Shown one piece after another: positions 37,194 through 46,347 of a stretch of 64,000 nt of DNA (position 1 is its first letter; each line of letters opens with the position of its first letter). The stretch lies in contig JAABSV010000005.1 in NCBI GenBank assembly GCA_011390165.1, forward strand, positions 1 to 64,000. Reading direction: 5' to 3'. This stretch comes from Desulfobulbaceae bacterium. GTDB lineage: Bacteria > Desulfobacterota > Desulfobulbia > Desulfobulbales > Desulfocapsaceae. Position numbers and translations under genes: made by a program. Under the pieces are notes generated by a model. The model had not been told where the DNA came from and did not search any database. It was given only the letters and a program-made list of their open reading frames with translations.

Positions 37194-38855
37194 CTACATC
37201 CTTTCCGGAACGGTCAAGCCGACCATGGCCAGGCCGTTGGCAAACACCAGCCGCAGAACCTGAACCAGGGCGAGCCTGGCCCGGCTCAGGGCTGGATCGT
37301 CTCCGAGCACCTTATGCCTGTTGTAGTAGCTGTGCAACTGGCCGGCCAGTTCCAGCAGATAAAAAATCAGCCGGTGCGGAGCAAGTTCCAGAGCGCAGGC
37401 CTCGACGGTGGCCGGAAAGGTGGAGAGGCTCTGCAGCAGTTTCAACTCTTCAGGAGCCGCCAGCAGGGCCAGATCGGCGAGGCTTGCCGGCTCGTCGGTG
37501 GCGATGCCCCGTTCTGCGGCCTGACGGAGGAGGGCACAGAGGCGGGCATGGGCATACTGGACATAATAGACCGGGTTCTCCTGGCTCTGGCGGGTGGCCA
37601 GGGCGAGATCAAACTCCAGTTGCGAGTCGGCCTTGCGCATCATGAAGAAGAACCGGACCGGATCAACCCCGACCTCATCAAGCAGTTCGTCAACAGTGAC
37701 AAAGTTGGCCTTGCGGGTGGACATTTTCACCTGTTTGCCATCCCGGGTCAGGGTGACAAACTGGTGCAGCACCACGGTCACCCGGGCCGGGTCGTAGCCG
37801 AGGGCCTCGACCCCGGCGAGGACATCCGGCACGGTGGCGATATGGTCGGAACCGAAGATGTCCACCAGCCAGTCAAACCCTCGCCGGAACTTTTCCCGGT
37901 GGTAGGCGATATCCGGCAGCCGGTAGGTCGGCTCGCCGCTGCTCTTGATGATCACCCGGTCCTGGTCATGTCCCAGAGCGGTGGTGCGAAACCACACTGC
38001 GCCATCCTGGTCGTAGACCAGCCCCTTGCCGCGCAACTCCGCCACCACTGCCTCGATATGGCCCTGCTCGTAGAGGGACCGTTCGTTGTAATAGTTGTCA
38101 AAATGGATCCCCATCCGTGTCAGAGTCGCTGATATATCAGCAAAAATGGCCCGTTCCGCCTGTTCCTGAAAGGGGGCCACCGCCTCGTGCGCGCGGAGGG
38201 AATCGCCTTTCTCCTCGATCAAACTGCGGGCGATATCGACGATGTACTGGCCCTGGTAGCCATCCTCTGGAAAGGTACTGACCAGCCCAAGCAACTCCAG
38301 ATACCTGGCCCGGGTCGACTCACCGAGGACCCGCATTTGGCGGCCGGCGTTGTTATAATAGTATTCGCGGTACACCTGGTGGCCGGTGGCGGCAAGCAAG
38401 CGGGCGATGGCATCACCGAGAATCGCCTGCCGACCATGGCCGATACTGAGCGGCCCGGTGGGGTTGGCACTGACAAACTCCACCATCACCTTCCGCCCTC
38501 CCCCCACCTCGCTTCTGCCAAAGCCGGCACCGGCGGCAAGAATCTGCGGAACCAGCCCTTGCCACTGGGCCGGATTGATAAAAATGTTGACAAAACCGGG
38601 TCCGGCCACCTCCACCCGATCAATCAACTCGTTGAAGGTCGCCAGCCGTTCGGCGAAGATAGCCGCGATCTCCCGGGGCTTTTTCCTCTCAACCCCGGCC
38701 AGGATCATCGCCACATTGGTGGCAAAATCCCCCTGTCCCTGATGTTTGGGCAACTCTACGGTGTAGCGGTCTGCCCCGGCGGCCGACCACAGCCCCTCGG
38801 TCACCCCCTGGGCGAAGCAGCGGTCAACCGCCTTTTTTACCTGTGCACGGATCAT
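37194..38855 (-). CDS. argS: Arginyl-tRNA synthetase
   Basis: Class I synthetase charging tRNA-Arg, 553 aa. The N-terminal Add-1 domain covers residues ~1-110. The HIGH-type motif is NPTGPLSIGHGRQAILGD; the KMSKS-type motif is QVKMSTRKANFVTVDELL, a KMSTR form. Near the C-terminus the DALR anticodon-binding domain includes YYNRHKVLGDDPALSRARLA. It lies 5 nt after alr and before the short membrane protein. Confidence 0.96.
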   Translation of the reverse strand: MIRAQVKKAVDRCFAQGVTEGLWSAAGADRYTVELPKHQGQGDFATNVAMILAGVERKKPREIAAIFAERLATFNELIDRVEVAGPGFVNIFINPAQWQGLVPQILAAGAGFGRSEVGGGRKVMVEFVSANPTGPLSIGHGRQAILGDAIARLLAATGHQVYREYYYNNAGRQMRVLGESTRARYLELLGLVSTFPEDGYQGQYIVDIARSLIEEKGDSLRAHEAVAPFQEQAERAIFADISATLTRMGIHFDNYYNERSLYEQGHIEAVVAELRGKGLVYDQDGAVWFRTTALGHDQDRVIIKSSGEPTYRLPDIAYHREKFRRGFDWLVDIFGSDHIATVPDVLAGVEALGYDPARVTVVLHQFVTLTRDGKQVKMSTRKANFVTVDELLDEVGVDPVRFFFMMRKADSQLEFDLALATRQSQENPVYYVQYAHARLCALLRQAAERGIATDEPASLADLALLAAPEELKLLQSLSTFPATVEACALELAPHRLIFYLLELAGQLHSYYNRHKVLGDDPALSRARLALVQVLRLVFANGLAMVGLTVPERM

Positions 38856-38860
38856 CGCAG

Positions 38861-39967
38861 TTAGTCCCTGTACTCCCGTTTGTTGTTGTTGCCCAACATG
38901 CAGAGAATCTCGTAACTGACCGTACCTGTCTTTGCCGCCAGTTCGTCGGCATCAACCACCGCCTCCCCCTGCCGACCGAGCAGGACAGCCTCGTCCCCAG
39001 CCTTCACGCCCTCGATGTCCGTGACATCGACTATGCACATGTTCATACAGATCCGCCCCCGTACCGGCGCCCGCCGGCCATGGAGAAGTACCTCACCCCG
39101 GTTGGACAGGGCCCGGCTGTAACCGTCTTCGTAGCCGATCGGCAGGACCGCCAAACGACTCGGCCGGGTAGTCCGGTAGGTGTGGCCATAGCTGATGCCG
39201 ACCCCGGCAGGAAATGCTTTTACCTGCAGGACCCTGCTGACACAGGACATGGCCGGCTCCAGTGGAACCCCCTCGCCCCGCCCGGCAGGGTGGTAGCCGT
39301 AGAGGGCAATCCCGCAACGGACCTGAGAACAACGGGTCGCCGGCGTGTTGAGTACCGCCCCTGAGCTGGCGATGTGGCAGATAATCCCTCCATTGGCCAA
39401 GATATCGGCACAGGCCCTGGTAAACCGGGCCAGCCCGGTGACGGTGCTGTTCGCTTGAGGGTTGTCAGCCTCCGGGAAATGGCTCATCAGACCGGCCAGT
39501 TCTATACCGGGCAAATTTTTCAGCGCATCAATGAAGGGGGGGAGTTCGTCCGGAAAGAGACCCAACCGGGACATGCCGGTATCCACCTTGACATGAACGC
39601 CCACCTTCACTCCCAGGTCGACAGCGTGCCGGGAGAGGGCTGCCGCCGCCTCATAGCTGTAGAGCACCGGGGTCAGAGCATGCTGGAGAAGAAGGGGGGG
39701 GTCCTGTTCGGTAAAGCCGAGAGTCACATAGATGTCCCCGTCAATCCCGGCCCGGCGCAGTTGAATACCTTCCACCAGTTCGGCAACCCCGAAGAGGGAG
39801 CAGCCGGCCCGGGCAAAGGCCCGGGCGGCACCGACCATGCCATGGCCATAGCCATCCGCCTTGACCATCGCCATCACCGGTACTCCGGCGATCTCCCTCA
39901 TTCGTCGATAGTTCCGGCCCAGGGCGGAGCTGTCGATGACGATTCTATTGACAGAATGTTCGCTCAT
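38861..39967 (-). CDS. alr: Alanine racemase
   Basis: PLP enzyme making D-alanine for peptidoglycan. 368 aa. The PLP-binding lysine is in VMAMVKADGYGHGMVGAA. The C-terminal domain has the catalytic Tyr region VGISYGHTYRTTRPSRLAVLP and GRICMNMCIVDVTDIEG. ATG 39967 has GAGGGG before it; the frame extends further upstream but that sequence overlaps the neighbouring membrane gene and is not alr-like. It leads directly into argS. Confidence 0.95.
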   Translation of the reverse strand: MSEHSVNRIVIDSSALGRNYRRMREIAGVPVMAMVKADGYGHGMVGAARAFARAGCSLFGVAELVEGIQLRRAGIDGDIYVTLGFTEQDPPLLLQHALTPVLYSYEAAAALSRHAVDLGVKVGVHVKVDTGMSRLGLFPDELPPFIDALKNLPGIELAGLMSHFPEADNPQANSTVTGLARFTRACADILANGGIICHIASSGAVLNTPATRCSQVRCGIALYGYHPAGRGEGVPLEPAMSCVSRVLQVKAFPAGVGISYGHTYRTTRPSRLAVLPIGYEDGYSRALSNRGEVLLHGRRAPVRGRICMNMCIVDVTDIEGVKAGDEAVLLGRQGEAVVDADELAAKTGTVSYEILCMLGNNNKREYRD

Positions 39968-40011
39968 GAACCCCTCAAACTCTTGCCGATCAGTGCCGGT
40001 GCCAGGATCGT

Positions 40012-40452
40012 TCACCGACCGCTTTCCCCGCGCCACCAAGCCCGCCAGGCCAGCCGGCTCGACCAGAGCAGCGACCAGCCAATGGTCAGATAGAGAAAAC
40101 AAAGCAGCGCTGTCGGCAGAGAAGAATTTCGCAAGATACCACCGGTTGCCAGCATACACAATACCAATAACCAGGTTTTCAGCGAGTAAACCGCCCCCAG
40201 GCAGGTACTGTCGGCAAAGGCAAGAATCCGTTTGATCGCCACTCTGGCCCGCTGGTCGAGGATGAAAAATGATTTCAAACTTCCAGCCAGCACAGCGGCG
40301 CCGGCGAGCCAACCGAGGGAAGGGTCCGGGTCCGCCAGCCGGATCCCCTTGACCAGGAGCAGAAGACCGACGCCGCTCCAGAGAAGGGCTGAAAGAAGAA
40401 GGTGGGTGGGAATGTTCACCCCCGGCTTATACCGTCCCAATCCCTGCAGCAT
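40012..40452 (-). CDS. Small integral membrane protein
   Basis: 146 aa with four hydrophobic segments (about residues 16-36, 46-66, 88-107 and 110-130). Polar positions include KSFFILDQRARVAIKRILAF between helices 2 and 3. I do not recognise a named family; the layout is typical of conserved hypothetical deltaproteobacterial membrane proteins. GGGAAGAG precedes the ATG. It lies 44 nt upstream of alr on the same strand and may start that transcript. Confidence 0.72.
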   Translation of the reverse strand: MLQGLGRYKPGVNIPTHLLLSALLWSGVGLLLLVKGIRLADPDPSLGWLAGAAVLAGSLKSFFILDQRARVAIKRILAFADSTCLGAVYSLKTWLLVLCMLATGGILRNSSLPTALLCFLYLTIGWSLLWSSRLAWRAWWRGESGR

Positions 40453-40530
40453 CTCTTCCCTGTTCTACGATAACGGGATGGGAGGAAACCGGCACTGTCC
40501 GATGGAAAGGGGGCCGGTGAAAACGCAACA

Positions 40531-40566
40531 AGCCCACCCCCCTACTGTCGGACGGGGAGGTGGGCC
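40531..40566 (-). terminator. Terminator-like hairpin after the ferredoxin gene
   Basis: On the minus strand GGCCCACCTCCCC pairs with GGGGGGTGGGC around a ~12-nt loop, followed by TTGTTGCGTTTT. It starts ~30 nt past the ferredoxin stop and would separate it from the alr operon. Confidence 0.55.
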
Positions 40567-40596
40567 TGTCATCTTCTGCGACAACAGCAGGGGCTC

Positions 40597-40782
40597 TCAG
40601 ATCTCGTTGACAGTGATGGCGCCCTCGGGGCAGACTTCGACACAGGTCTCACAACCGAGACATTCATCCATCTCAACCGGCTCCGCCTTGCCATCGACCA
40701 TTTCGAAAACCTGGGCAGGACATGCGGCTACGCACTCTTCGTCCCCACTGCACTTGTCTTTGTCTACAATAACTTCAAACAT
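40597..40782 (-). CDS. Two-cluster ferredoxin with CxxDxxC first cluster
   Basis: 61-aa electron carrier. The second cluster motif is a normal CLGCETCVEVCP. The first is CSGDEECVAACP: Asp replaces the second Cys, giving CxxDxxCxxxC. In Desulfovibrio africanus ferredoxin III the same pattern gives a [3Fe-4S] cluster that converts to [4Fe-4S]. The start at 40782 follows GGAGGG; an upstream in-frame start is in the AT-rich leader and lacks an SD. It stands alone between two non-coding stretches. The redox partner is unknown. Confidence 0.9.
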   Translation of the reverse strand: MFEVIVDKDKCSGDEECVAACPAQVFEMVDGKAEPVEMDECLGCETCVEVCPEGAITVNEI

Positions 40783-40811
40783 GAAAAAACCCTCCATAAA
40801 ATGGTACTTTA

Positions 40812-40832
40812 TTAAGTATATAATATACTTAA
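40812..40832. promoter_or_regulatory. AT-rich palindrome in the ferredoxin leader
   Basis: TTAAGTATA and TATACTTAA flank a three-base centre (TAA), a perfect 9-bp dyad 30 bp upstream of the ferredoxin ATG. It could be an operator or overlap a -10 element. Confidence 0.45.
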
Positions 40833-40878
40833 CCCTCTTTCCGAGCACTGTCCGGATCCACTTGCAACGTGAACTACT

Positions 40879-40907
40879 GCATTAATTCACGGCCAGATAT
40901 TTGTCAA
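40879..40907 (-). promoter_or_regulatory. Candidate promoter of the ferredoxin gene
   Basis: Leftward TTGACA (40907-40902), 17-nt spacer, then TAATGC (40884-40879). It would give a leader of roughly 90 nt that includes the palindrome at 40812-40832. The rest of the 40783-41151 gap is AT-rich and contains no gene I can support. Confidence 0.45.
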
Positions 40908-41151
40908 GCAAAAAGCAGCTGGTCGAAATGGGCCGCAAGGGGACCAGATATTTAATTTTGTACTGTAATTTTAAATTACTACACGATAAAGAAAAAGCGG
41001 AAGGGGGGGACGAAAACGCATCCCCACTTGACCGGCAGGCAAACTTTACTATAGTGACGGCACTCGTTCTCTGATTCTCTCCCCCCGGGGAGCAAGCCAG
41101 CCAGCCCGGCAGCAGCAAAGCCGGCGGCACAAACCAGGAAGCAAAACCGTT

Positions 41152-41487
41152 ATGAGCAACCGCAGGATGGCCCTACGCGCCGAGAAAAGCGAACAGGCAA
41201 TGATAGAAGGGATATTGGAAGGAAGCCCGGATGGAATCGGGGTGGTGGTGGTACGAATGGAGTGCGGTTGCCGAAAAATGGCCGCTGTCTCCCGGGATGG
41301 GGAACCGGCCTCAAAGGTCATCATCTACCGGGACCAGGCGGAGAGTATCTGCGACCGGTGCAAGGCGGACAACGGCGCCTTTGTCCGCGTCACCGAATCC
41401 TTTATCCACTGGCTCGAGCCGAGCCCGACGGAGGAGGAGCAAGAGAAGATCAGCCTGAAAGTACTCGGCTCACCTACCGCCCACTGA
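41152..41487 (+). CDS. Small hypothetical protein with CxC/CxxC cysteines
   Basis: 111 aa, no membrane segment or signal. It contains VVVVRMECGCRKMAAVSRDG and SICDRCKADNGAF, so a CxC and a CxxC are available to bind a metal. I do not recognise the family. CAGGAAG precedes the ATG. It is a lone plus-strand gene whose last 14 bp overlap the 3' end of the convergent cbiA-type gene. Confidence 0.62.
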   Translation: MSNRRMALRAEKSEQAMIEGILEGSPDGIGVVVVRMECGCRKMAAVSRDGEPASKVIIYRDQAESICDRCKADNGAFVRVTESFIHWLEPSPTEEEQEKISLKVLGSPTAH

Positions 41488-42856
41488 ACCTGCCGCTCTG
41501 CCGGCAACGACTGACAAAGGCCTCGGCCCAGCCGGGCGTACCCTCGGCATGGATGTGGCTGTAGAGAGCAAGCACGTTGTTGCAGGTCAGACCGTCGCGA
41601 CCCTCACTGAAGCCGCACCCCCGATCCATCCGCAGCACCAGATCGGCCGGTTTACCCTGCCACTCCAGGATCGTGGAGTAGCGGAACTCATGACCCTTGA
41701 CCACACTCCCCGGCGGATAGAAGGGGTTCTCCCTGTCGGCGGTGAAGACGGTGTAGCCGTGCGCCTGGGGTTTGTCGGACATGGCGAAACGGACCGGAAA
41801 GACCCCGGCCAGGGGAAACTCCTCACCATCCAAAAGGATCGAACGACCCAGGTAGATCAACCCACCACATTCAGCATAGATGGCCAGACCATCGGCGGCA
41901 GCCTGGCGAACCGCCTGGCGGAAACTGCTGTTGGCGGCCAGGGCCCTGGCGCCGGTCTCCGGAAAGCCGCCACCAATGTAGAGCCCGTCCAGTGGCGGCA
42001 GGTGCGGATCACGCATGGCGTTCAGGGCAACCAGTTCCGCCCCGGCCCGTTCCAGGGCCTCGAGATTCTCCGGATAATAAAACTGGAAGGCGGCATCCTG
42101 GACCACCCCGATCCGTACCCGCCCCGGCACCGACGGCGACAGCTTCCCTGCCCCGACCACCGTCGGCGGCACCGCCGCCAGCATCGCCGTCACCCTGGCC
42201 AGATCGAGGTGGCTACTGGCCAGATCAGCCAGAGTTGCCACCGCCTCCAGATTGCCGGGGTACTCCTGATGGGGAACCATCCCCAGGTGGCGCATCGGGA
42301 AAATATCCCGGGCCAGCCGGGGCAGAGCCCCCACAACCGGAATTCCGGTATATTTTTCCACCGCCTCGCTGACCAGCCGGCGCTGGCGATCTGTGGCGAT
42401 CTGGTTCAGCACCACCCCGCAGATGGGCAGACGCCGGTCAAAGTGTTGGCAGCCCAGCACCAGGGCGGCCACCGTCCGGGTGCTCTTGGTGCAGTTGACC
42501 ACCAGCAGCACCGGCAGTTCGAGAAGCAGGGCAAGTTCCGCGGTGGAACTGGCCCCGGCCAGATCGACCCCGTCATAGAGACCACGATTTCCCTCCACTA
42601 CCACCATATCGGCAAACAGCGACCGCTGCCGAAAAGAGGCCAGAATTGTTTCCCTCGGCATCAGATAGGGATCGAGATTGTAACAGCTGCTTCCGGCCGC
42701 CAGTTGCAGCCAACCGGCGTCGATATAATCCGGCCCCTTCTTGAACGGGACCACCCTGTTCCCGGCCCGGGCCAGGGCGGCAATCAACCCCACCGCCACC
42801 ACACTCTTTCCCGACCCTCCGGCCAGACCGGCAATCACCAGCCCCTTTGTTCCCAT
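41474..42856 (-). CDS. CbiA/CobB-family a,c-diamide synthase
   Basis: 460 aa, glutamine-dependent amidase. The N-terminal ATPase half has AGLAGGSGKSVVAVGLIAAL (P-loop) and FKKGPDYIDAGWLQ. The C-terminal class I amidotransferase half has YIGGGFPE and the catalytic Cys in IYAECGGLIYLG. Such enzymes amidate cobyrinic acid in B12 synthesis (CbiA). In sulfate reducers a homologue, DsrN, amidates sirohaem for dissimilatory sulfite reductase. No cobalamin or dsr gene is nearby, so I leave the symbol open. Confidence 0.85.
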   Translation of the reverse strand: MGTKGLVIAGLAGGSGKSVVAVGLIAALARAGNRVVPFKKGPDYIDAGWLQLAAGSSCYNLDPYLMPRETILASFRQRSLFADMVVVEGNRGLYDGVDLAGASSTAELALLLELPVLLVVNCTKSTRTVAALVLGCQHFDRRLPICGVVLNQIATDRQRRLVSEAVEKYTGIPVVGALPRLARDIFPMRHLGMVPHQEYPGNLEAVATLADLASSHLDLARVTAMLAAVPPTVVGAGKLSPSVPGRVRIGVVQDAAFQFYYPENLEALERAGAELVALNAMRDPHLPPLDGLYIGGGFPETGARALAANSSFRQAVRQAAADGLAIYAECGGLIYLGRSILLDGEEFPLAGVFPVRFAMSDKPQAHGYTVFTADRENPFYPPGSVVKGHEFRYSTILEWQGKPADLVLRMDRGCGFSEGRDGLTCNNVLALYSHIHAEGTPGWAEAFVSRCRQSGRFSGR

Positions 42857-42905
42857 CCCTCATCGTCCTCAGCTAAACTTTTGTTATAAAAATCAACCAT
42901 CCCTG

Positions 42906-43577
42906 TCAATGGCCGCTGCGACCCTGCAATCCCCAGGCTTCGCCATAGAGACGGTTGAGGCGCTCCTCGAGGAGCTGACGATACTCTTCGGTCTGGGCCG
43001 GCGAAAGATGGGGGGGGACCATGATCGGTTCGCCATAGACCACTTCAACCCGGGAAAAGGGCCAGGGGATGGCCGTCCGGTCCCAGGAACAAACCACCGT
43101 ATAGCGGGATGCCGACCAAGCTACCGGGACAATCGGCACCCCTGTCCTGGCCGCCAGGACAATCGCCCCCGGCTGGGCAACCCGGGGCGGTCCCTGCGAG
43201 CCATCGGCAACCAGGGCGGCACTGTCACCGTCCCGCACCGCCCGCAGCAGCTCTTTCAGGGCAGTGGTCCCTCGTTGGTTGCGGGAGCCGCGGGCGGTGG
43301 CGAAGCCGAAACAGCCGGCCAGGCGGGCGATATACTCACCGTCCCGGCTGGCACTGACCATCACGGTCGCCCGATAGCGGCGGAAAAGAAAGAAGATGAA
43401 GAGGATTGAATAGTGCCAGAAGGAGGCGATCGCCATTTTTCCGCTCTCTTCCGGCCGGAAGAGGTGGCGGCCGTGGTGTTCCGTCACCCGGCAGGTGGCG
43501 AACCATAGCCGCATCAGCCAGGCAAGGGCCGGGGGAAGCAGGCGAAGGAGAAGCGTATTGAGAGGTCCGTGGGTCAT
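42906..43577 (-). CDS. Lysophospholipid acyltransferase-like protein (DUF374)
   Basis: 223 aa. [19 protein letters not shown] supplies the modified HxxxxD-like acyltransferase motif, followed by [20 protein letters not shown] and [16 protein letters not shown], the usual conserved blocks of DUF374 proteins. Members are thought to act in lipid A or phospholipid acylation at the inner membrane. The ATG overlaps the uvrB stop (ATGA), so the two genes are translationally coupled; a functional link is not evident. Confidence 0.85.
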   Translation of the reverse strand: MTHGPLNTLLLRLLPPALAWLMRLWFATCRVTEHHGRHLFRPEESGKMAIASFWHYSILFIFFLFRRYRATVMVSASRDGEYIARLAGCFGFATARGSRNQRGTTALKELLRAVRDGDSAALVADGSQGPPRVAQPGAIVLAARTGVPIVPVAWSASRYTVVCSWDRTAIPWPFSRVEVVYGEPIMVPPHLSPAQTEEYRQLLEERLNRLYGEAWGLQGRSGH

Positions 43578-45613
43578 CCCAGTTCAATCTCCAACCGGCG
43601 AATCTGCTTGATCCGGTCCCGCAGGGCCGCCGCCTCCTCAAAGGCCAGTTCCGCAGCCAGACGCCGCATCTCCTGTTCCAACCTCTTCACCTCCCGCTCC
43701 AGCTCAGCCAGCGAGGAGAAGGGGGGCAGTTCTTCGGCCAGGGCAAGCAGACCTTCGCTGGGGTCCTCCTGCCGGTAGCCACTGTGGCGAAGATGCTCCT
43801 GCATGCTGTCCTTGATCGCCGAGATGATCGTGGTCGGCACGATCTGGTGGCGTCGATTGTGCTCCTCCTGAATCTGCCGCCGGCGTTCGGTCTCCTCAAT
43901 GGTTACCCGCATGGAGCCGGTGAGGGTATCGGCGTACATGATCACCATCCCGTCGGCATTGCGGGCGGCCCGGCCGCAGGTCTGGATCAGGGAACGTTCC
44001 GAGCGGAGAAAGCCCTCCTTGTCGGCATCAAGGATGGCCACCAGGGACACTTCCGGGATATCAAGCCCCTCACGGAGCAGATTGATCCCGATCAGCACAT
44101 CAAACTCCCCCTGGCGGAGGGAACGGATGGTCGCCACCCGTTCCAGGGTCTTGATGTCGGAATGGAGGTAGCGAACCCTGATCCCCAGATTCTCATAGTA
44201 TTCGGTGAGATCCTCGGCCATTCGTTTGGTGAGGGTGGTGACCAGCACCGCCTCACCACGGGCCGAACGGAGACGGATCTCCTCCAGTAGATCGTCCACC
44301 TGGTTGCTGGCCGGTCGCACCTCGATACGAGGATCGAGCAGGCCGGTGGGACGGATCACCTGCTCCACCACCTGCCCCGCCGCCTGCTCCAGCTCGTAGG
44401 GGCCGGGGGTGGCGGAAATATAGACCACCTGGTTGATCCGCCGGGCAAACTCGTCAAAGCGGAGCGGCCGGTTGTCCAGGGCGGAGGGAAGACGAAAACC
44501 GTACTCGACCAGGGTCTGCTTACGCGAGCGATCGCCGTTGTACATGCCGTTGAGCTGGCCGATGGCGATATGGCTCTCGTCGATGAGCAGCAGAAAGTCC
44601 TCGGGGAAATAGTCGAGCAGGTTAGGCGGCGGCGCCCCCGGCGGTTTACCGGTGAGGTGACGGCTGTAGTTTTCAATGCCGGTGCAGTAACCCAGTTCCT
44701 GGATCATCTCCAGGTCAAACATGGTCCGCTGGTCCAGCCGCTGTGCTTCCAGGAGGCGTTTTTCACCCTGGAAAAATGCCAGGCGGTCGACCAGCTCCTC
44801 CTTGATCGCCGCGCAGGCCCACTGCAGCCGGTCTTTCGAAGTGACAAAGTGGCTGCCGGGGAAAACGGTATACTCCTGGTACCGTTCCAGCACCACCCCC
44901 CGCAACGGGTCAATGGCACTGATGCTCTCCACCGTGTCGGCAAAGAACTCCACCCGCAGGGCCCTCTCCTCCTCGTGTACCGGAAAGATGTCAAGGACGT
45001 CGCCACGGACCCGGAACGTCCCGCGGTGAAACGAGATATCATTGCGTTCGTACTGCATGAAGACCAGGCGGCGATGGACCTCCTCCGGCGGGTACTCTTC
45101 GCCGGCCCGCAAGAGGAGATGCATGTTCCGGTACTCGTCCGGCGAACCGAGGCCATAGATGCAGGAGACCGAGGCAACAATGAGCACATCCCGGCGGGTG
45201 AGGAGGGAACGGGTGGCGGAGTGGCGCATCTTGTCGATGGCGTCGTTGATCGCTGAATCCTTTTCGATATAGCTGTCGGACTGGGGAATGTACGCCTCCG
45301 GCTGATAGTAGTCGTAGTAGGAGACGAAGTACTCCACCGCATTGTGTGGAAAAAGCTCGCGGAACTCGGCAAAGAGCTGCGCAGCCAGAGTTTTGTTCGG
45401 AGCGATGACCAGGGTCGGACGCTGCACCCTGGCCACCACCTGGGCCATGGTAAAGGTTTTACCGGAACCGGTCACCCCCAGCAAAACCTGATTTTTTTCC
45501 CCCCGAAGGATCCCGTCCACCAGTTGCGCCACTGCCGCCGGCTGATCACCGGCCGGCTGGAAGGCGGTTACCAGTTGAAAGGGGGTTTCCATCAGGCTCA
45601 TGCTCGGACTCAT
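43574..45613 (-). CDS. uvrB: Excinuclease ABC subunit B
   Basis: Damage-verifying helicase-like subunit of nucleotide excision repair. 679 aa. Walker A is [14 protein letters not shown]; the beta-hairpin region is [16 protein letters not shown]; helicase motifs include LLIDESH and [20 protein letters not shown]. The C-terminal UVR domain that contacts UvrC is visible as [20 protein letters not shown]. Three in-frame ATGs (45613, 45601, 45592) compete; none has a strong SD. Followed by the overlapping acyltransferase gene. Confidence 0.97.
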   Translation of the reverse strand: MSPSMSLMETPFQLVTAFQPAGDQPAAVAQLVDGILRGEKNQVLLGVTGSGKTFTMAQVVARVQRPTLVIAPNKTLAAQLFAEFRELFPHNAVEYFVSYYDYYQPEAYIPQSDSYIEKDSAINDAIDKMRHSATRSLLTRRDVLIVASVSCIYGLGSPDEYRNMHLLLRAGEEYPPEEVHRRLVFMQYERNDISFHRGTFRVRGDVLDIFPVHEEERALRVEFFADTVESISAIDPLRGVVLERYQEYTVFPGSHFVTSKDRLQWACAAIKEELVDRLAFFQGEKRLLEAQRLDQRTMFDLEMIQELGYCTGIENYSRHLTGKPPGAPPPNLLDYFPEDFLLLIDESHIAIGQLNGMYNGDRSRKQTLVEYGFRLPSALDNRPLRFDEFARRINQVVYISATPGPYELEQAAGQVVEQVIRPTGLLDPRIEVRPASNQVDDLLEEIRLRSARGEAVLVTTLTKRMAEDLTEYYENLGIRVRYLHSDIKTLERVATIRSLRQGEFDVLIGINLLREGLDIPEVSLVAILDADKEGFLRSERSLIQTCGRAARNADGMVIMYADTLTGSMRVTIEETERRRQIQEEHNRRHQIVPTTIISAIKDSMQEHLRHSGYRQEDPSEGLLALAEELPPFSSLAELEREVKRLEQEMRRLAAELAFEEAAALRDRIKQIRRLEIELG

Positions 45614-45731
45614 CTCTGGCTATTTTCCGCCGCACTTGCGGCCACCGGTGGTCATAGACTGCGCGGCCGATCCTACCAGAAAGTTCACCATTAATCCAGT
45701 CTGCATCGGCTACGCCCCAACCTGCCACTGC

Positions 45732-45932
45732 TCAGCGGCAGAGTTCCCAGCTGATGCACCCTTTTGGACAGTAGCGGATCGCCTCAGCCACCTCCTCCCG
45801 GGGATAGCTCGGCAAGGCGACCACCTCTATCATTCCGGTCGCCGGATTGACTGCAAAGACCTGCGGAGCAACCTCGACACAGCCGCCACACTGGTTACAG
45901 AGTGCCGGGTCAATGGATGGATAAGGGGCCAT
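45732..45932 (-). CDS. Single-cluster 4Fe-4S ferredoxin
   Basis: 66 aa with CNQCGGC near residue 12 and the closing CP in RYCPKGCISW; this CxxCxxC...CP pattern holds one [4Fe-4S] cluster. The second-cluster cysteines are absent, so it is a monocluster ferredoxin of the Desulfovibrio ferredoxin I type. Two extra Cys occur at the C-terminus. It is 118 bp upstream of uvrB and just left of the inverted-repeat-bounded region. Confidence 0.88.
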   Translation of the reverse strand: MAPYPSIDPALCNQCGGCVEVAPQVFAVNPATGMIEVVALPSYPREEVAEAIRYCPKGCISWELCR

Positions 45933-46347
45933 TTTTTTCCCTGTAAAACTGGTCCACCGCTGGTGCGACGGGCGTTTTTTTTGCTGTTTTTCCGTTTACC
46001 TTCACCGATTTTGTGGTTAAGATAACCATTCTTGTCTGGATAACGAGGAGGTTGTCTGCGCCGACCGCCCATACACCCTTGTAATAGTCCATCCTGTCAA
46101 TTATCATTGGCAGGTCAACAACTCAAGGCTGCCTTGAAAAATTCGGATTTCCGTTCAAGATCAAGGCGAAAGAAAACAATTTCCCGAAGGTATATATTTG
46201 ATATTCCGAGGACAAATTGTTTTTGTTCAACGCAGAGATTGGGCGGAAATACCATTTTTCAAGGTGGCCTCAACAGTGTCAGCAAAACGAGACCGGGATA
46301 GCCTCTGCCGGTCAATCACCGATTCAGCCAATGCACCTGGAGAAAAC
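45933..46347. other. Intergenic region carrying repeat copy 1
   Basis: 415 bp between the monocluster ferredoxin and the flavodiiron gene. The MITE-like repeat fills 46127-46269. The remaining ~78 bp before the flavodiiron gene shows no palindrome like the one before hcp. No coding gene is supported; an in-frame extension of the flavodiiron gene into the repeat is rejected. Confidence 0.6.
46127..46269 (+). mobile_element. MITE-like palindromic repeat, copy 1
   Basis: A 143-bp element with long imperfect terminal inverted repeats: GGCTGCCTTGAAAAATTCGG at the left, and on the right the complement of GGCCACCTTGAAAAATGGTA. Inside, ATTTCCG and CGGAAAT and the A/T-rich ACAATTT and AAATTGT blocks also pair, so nearly the whole unit can form one hairpin. 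TCAA flanks it on both sides (46123-46126, 46270-46273), a possible target duplication. There is no open frame for a transposase. An inverted copy lies at 55522-55665. Confidence 0.82.

Noticed and set aside
39968-40312. Extended N-terminus for alanine racemase
   Set aside because: The added sequence overlaps the neighbouring membrane protein gene in another frame and does not resemble Alr. ATG 39967 has an SD and family-like start.
46198-46347. N-terminal extension of the flavodiiron gene by 50 codons
   Set aside because: The extension is translated repeat sequence. Flavodiiron proteins start near MTTTELAQ, and the ATG at 46348 has its own SD.
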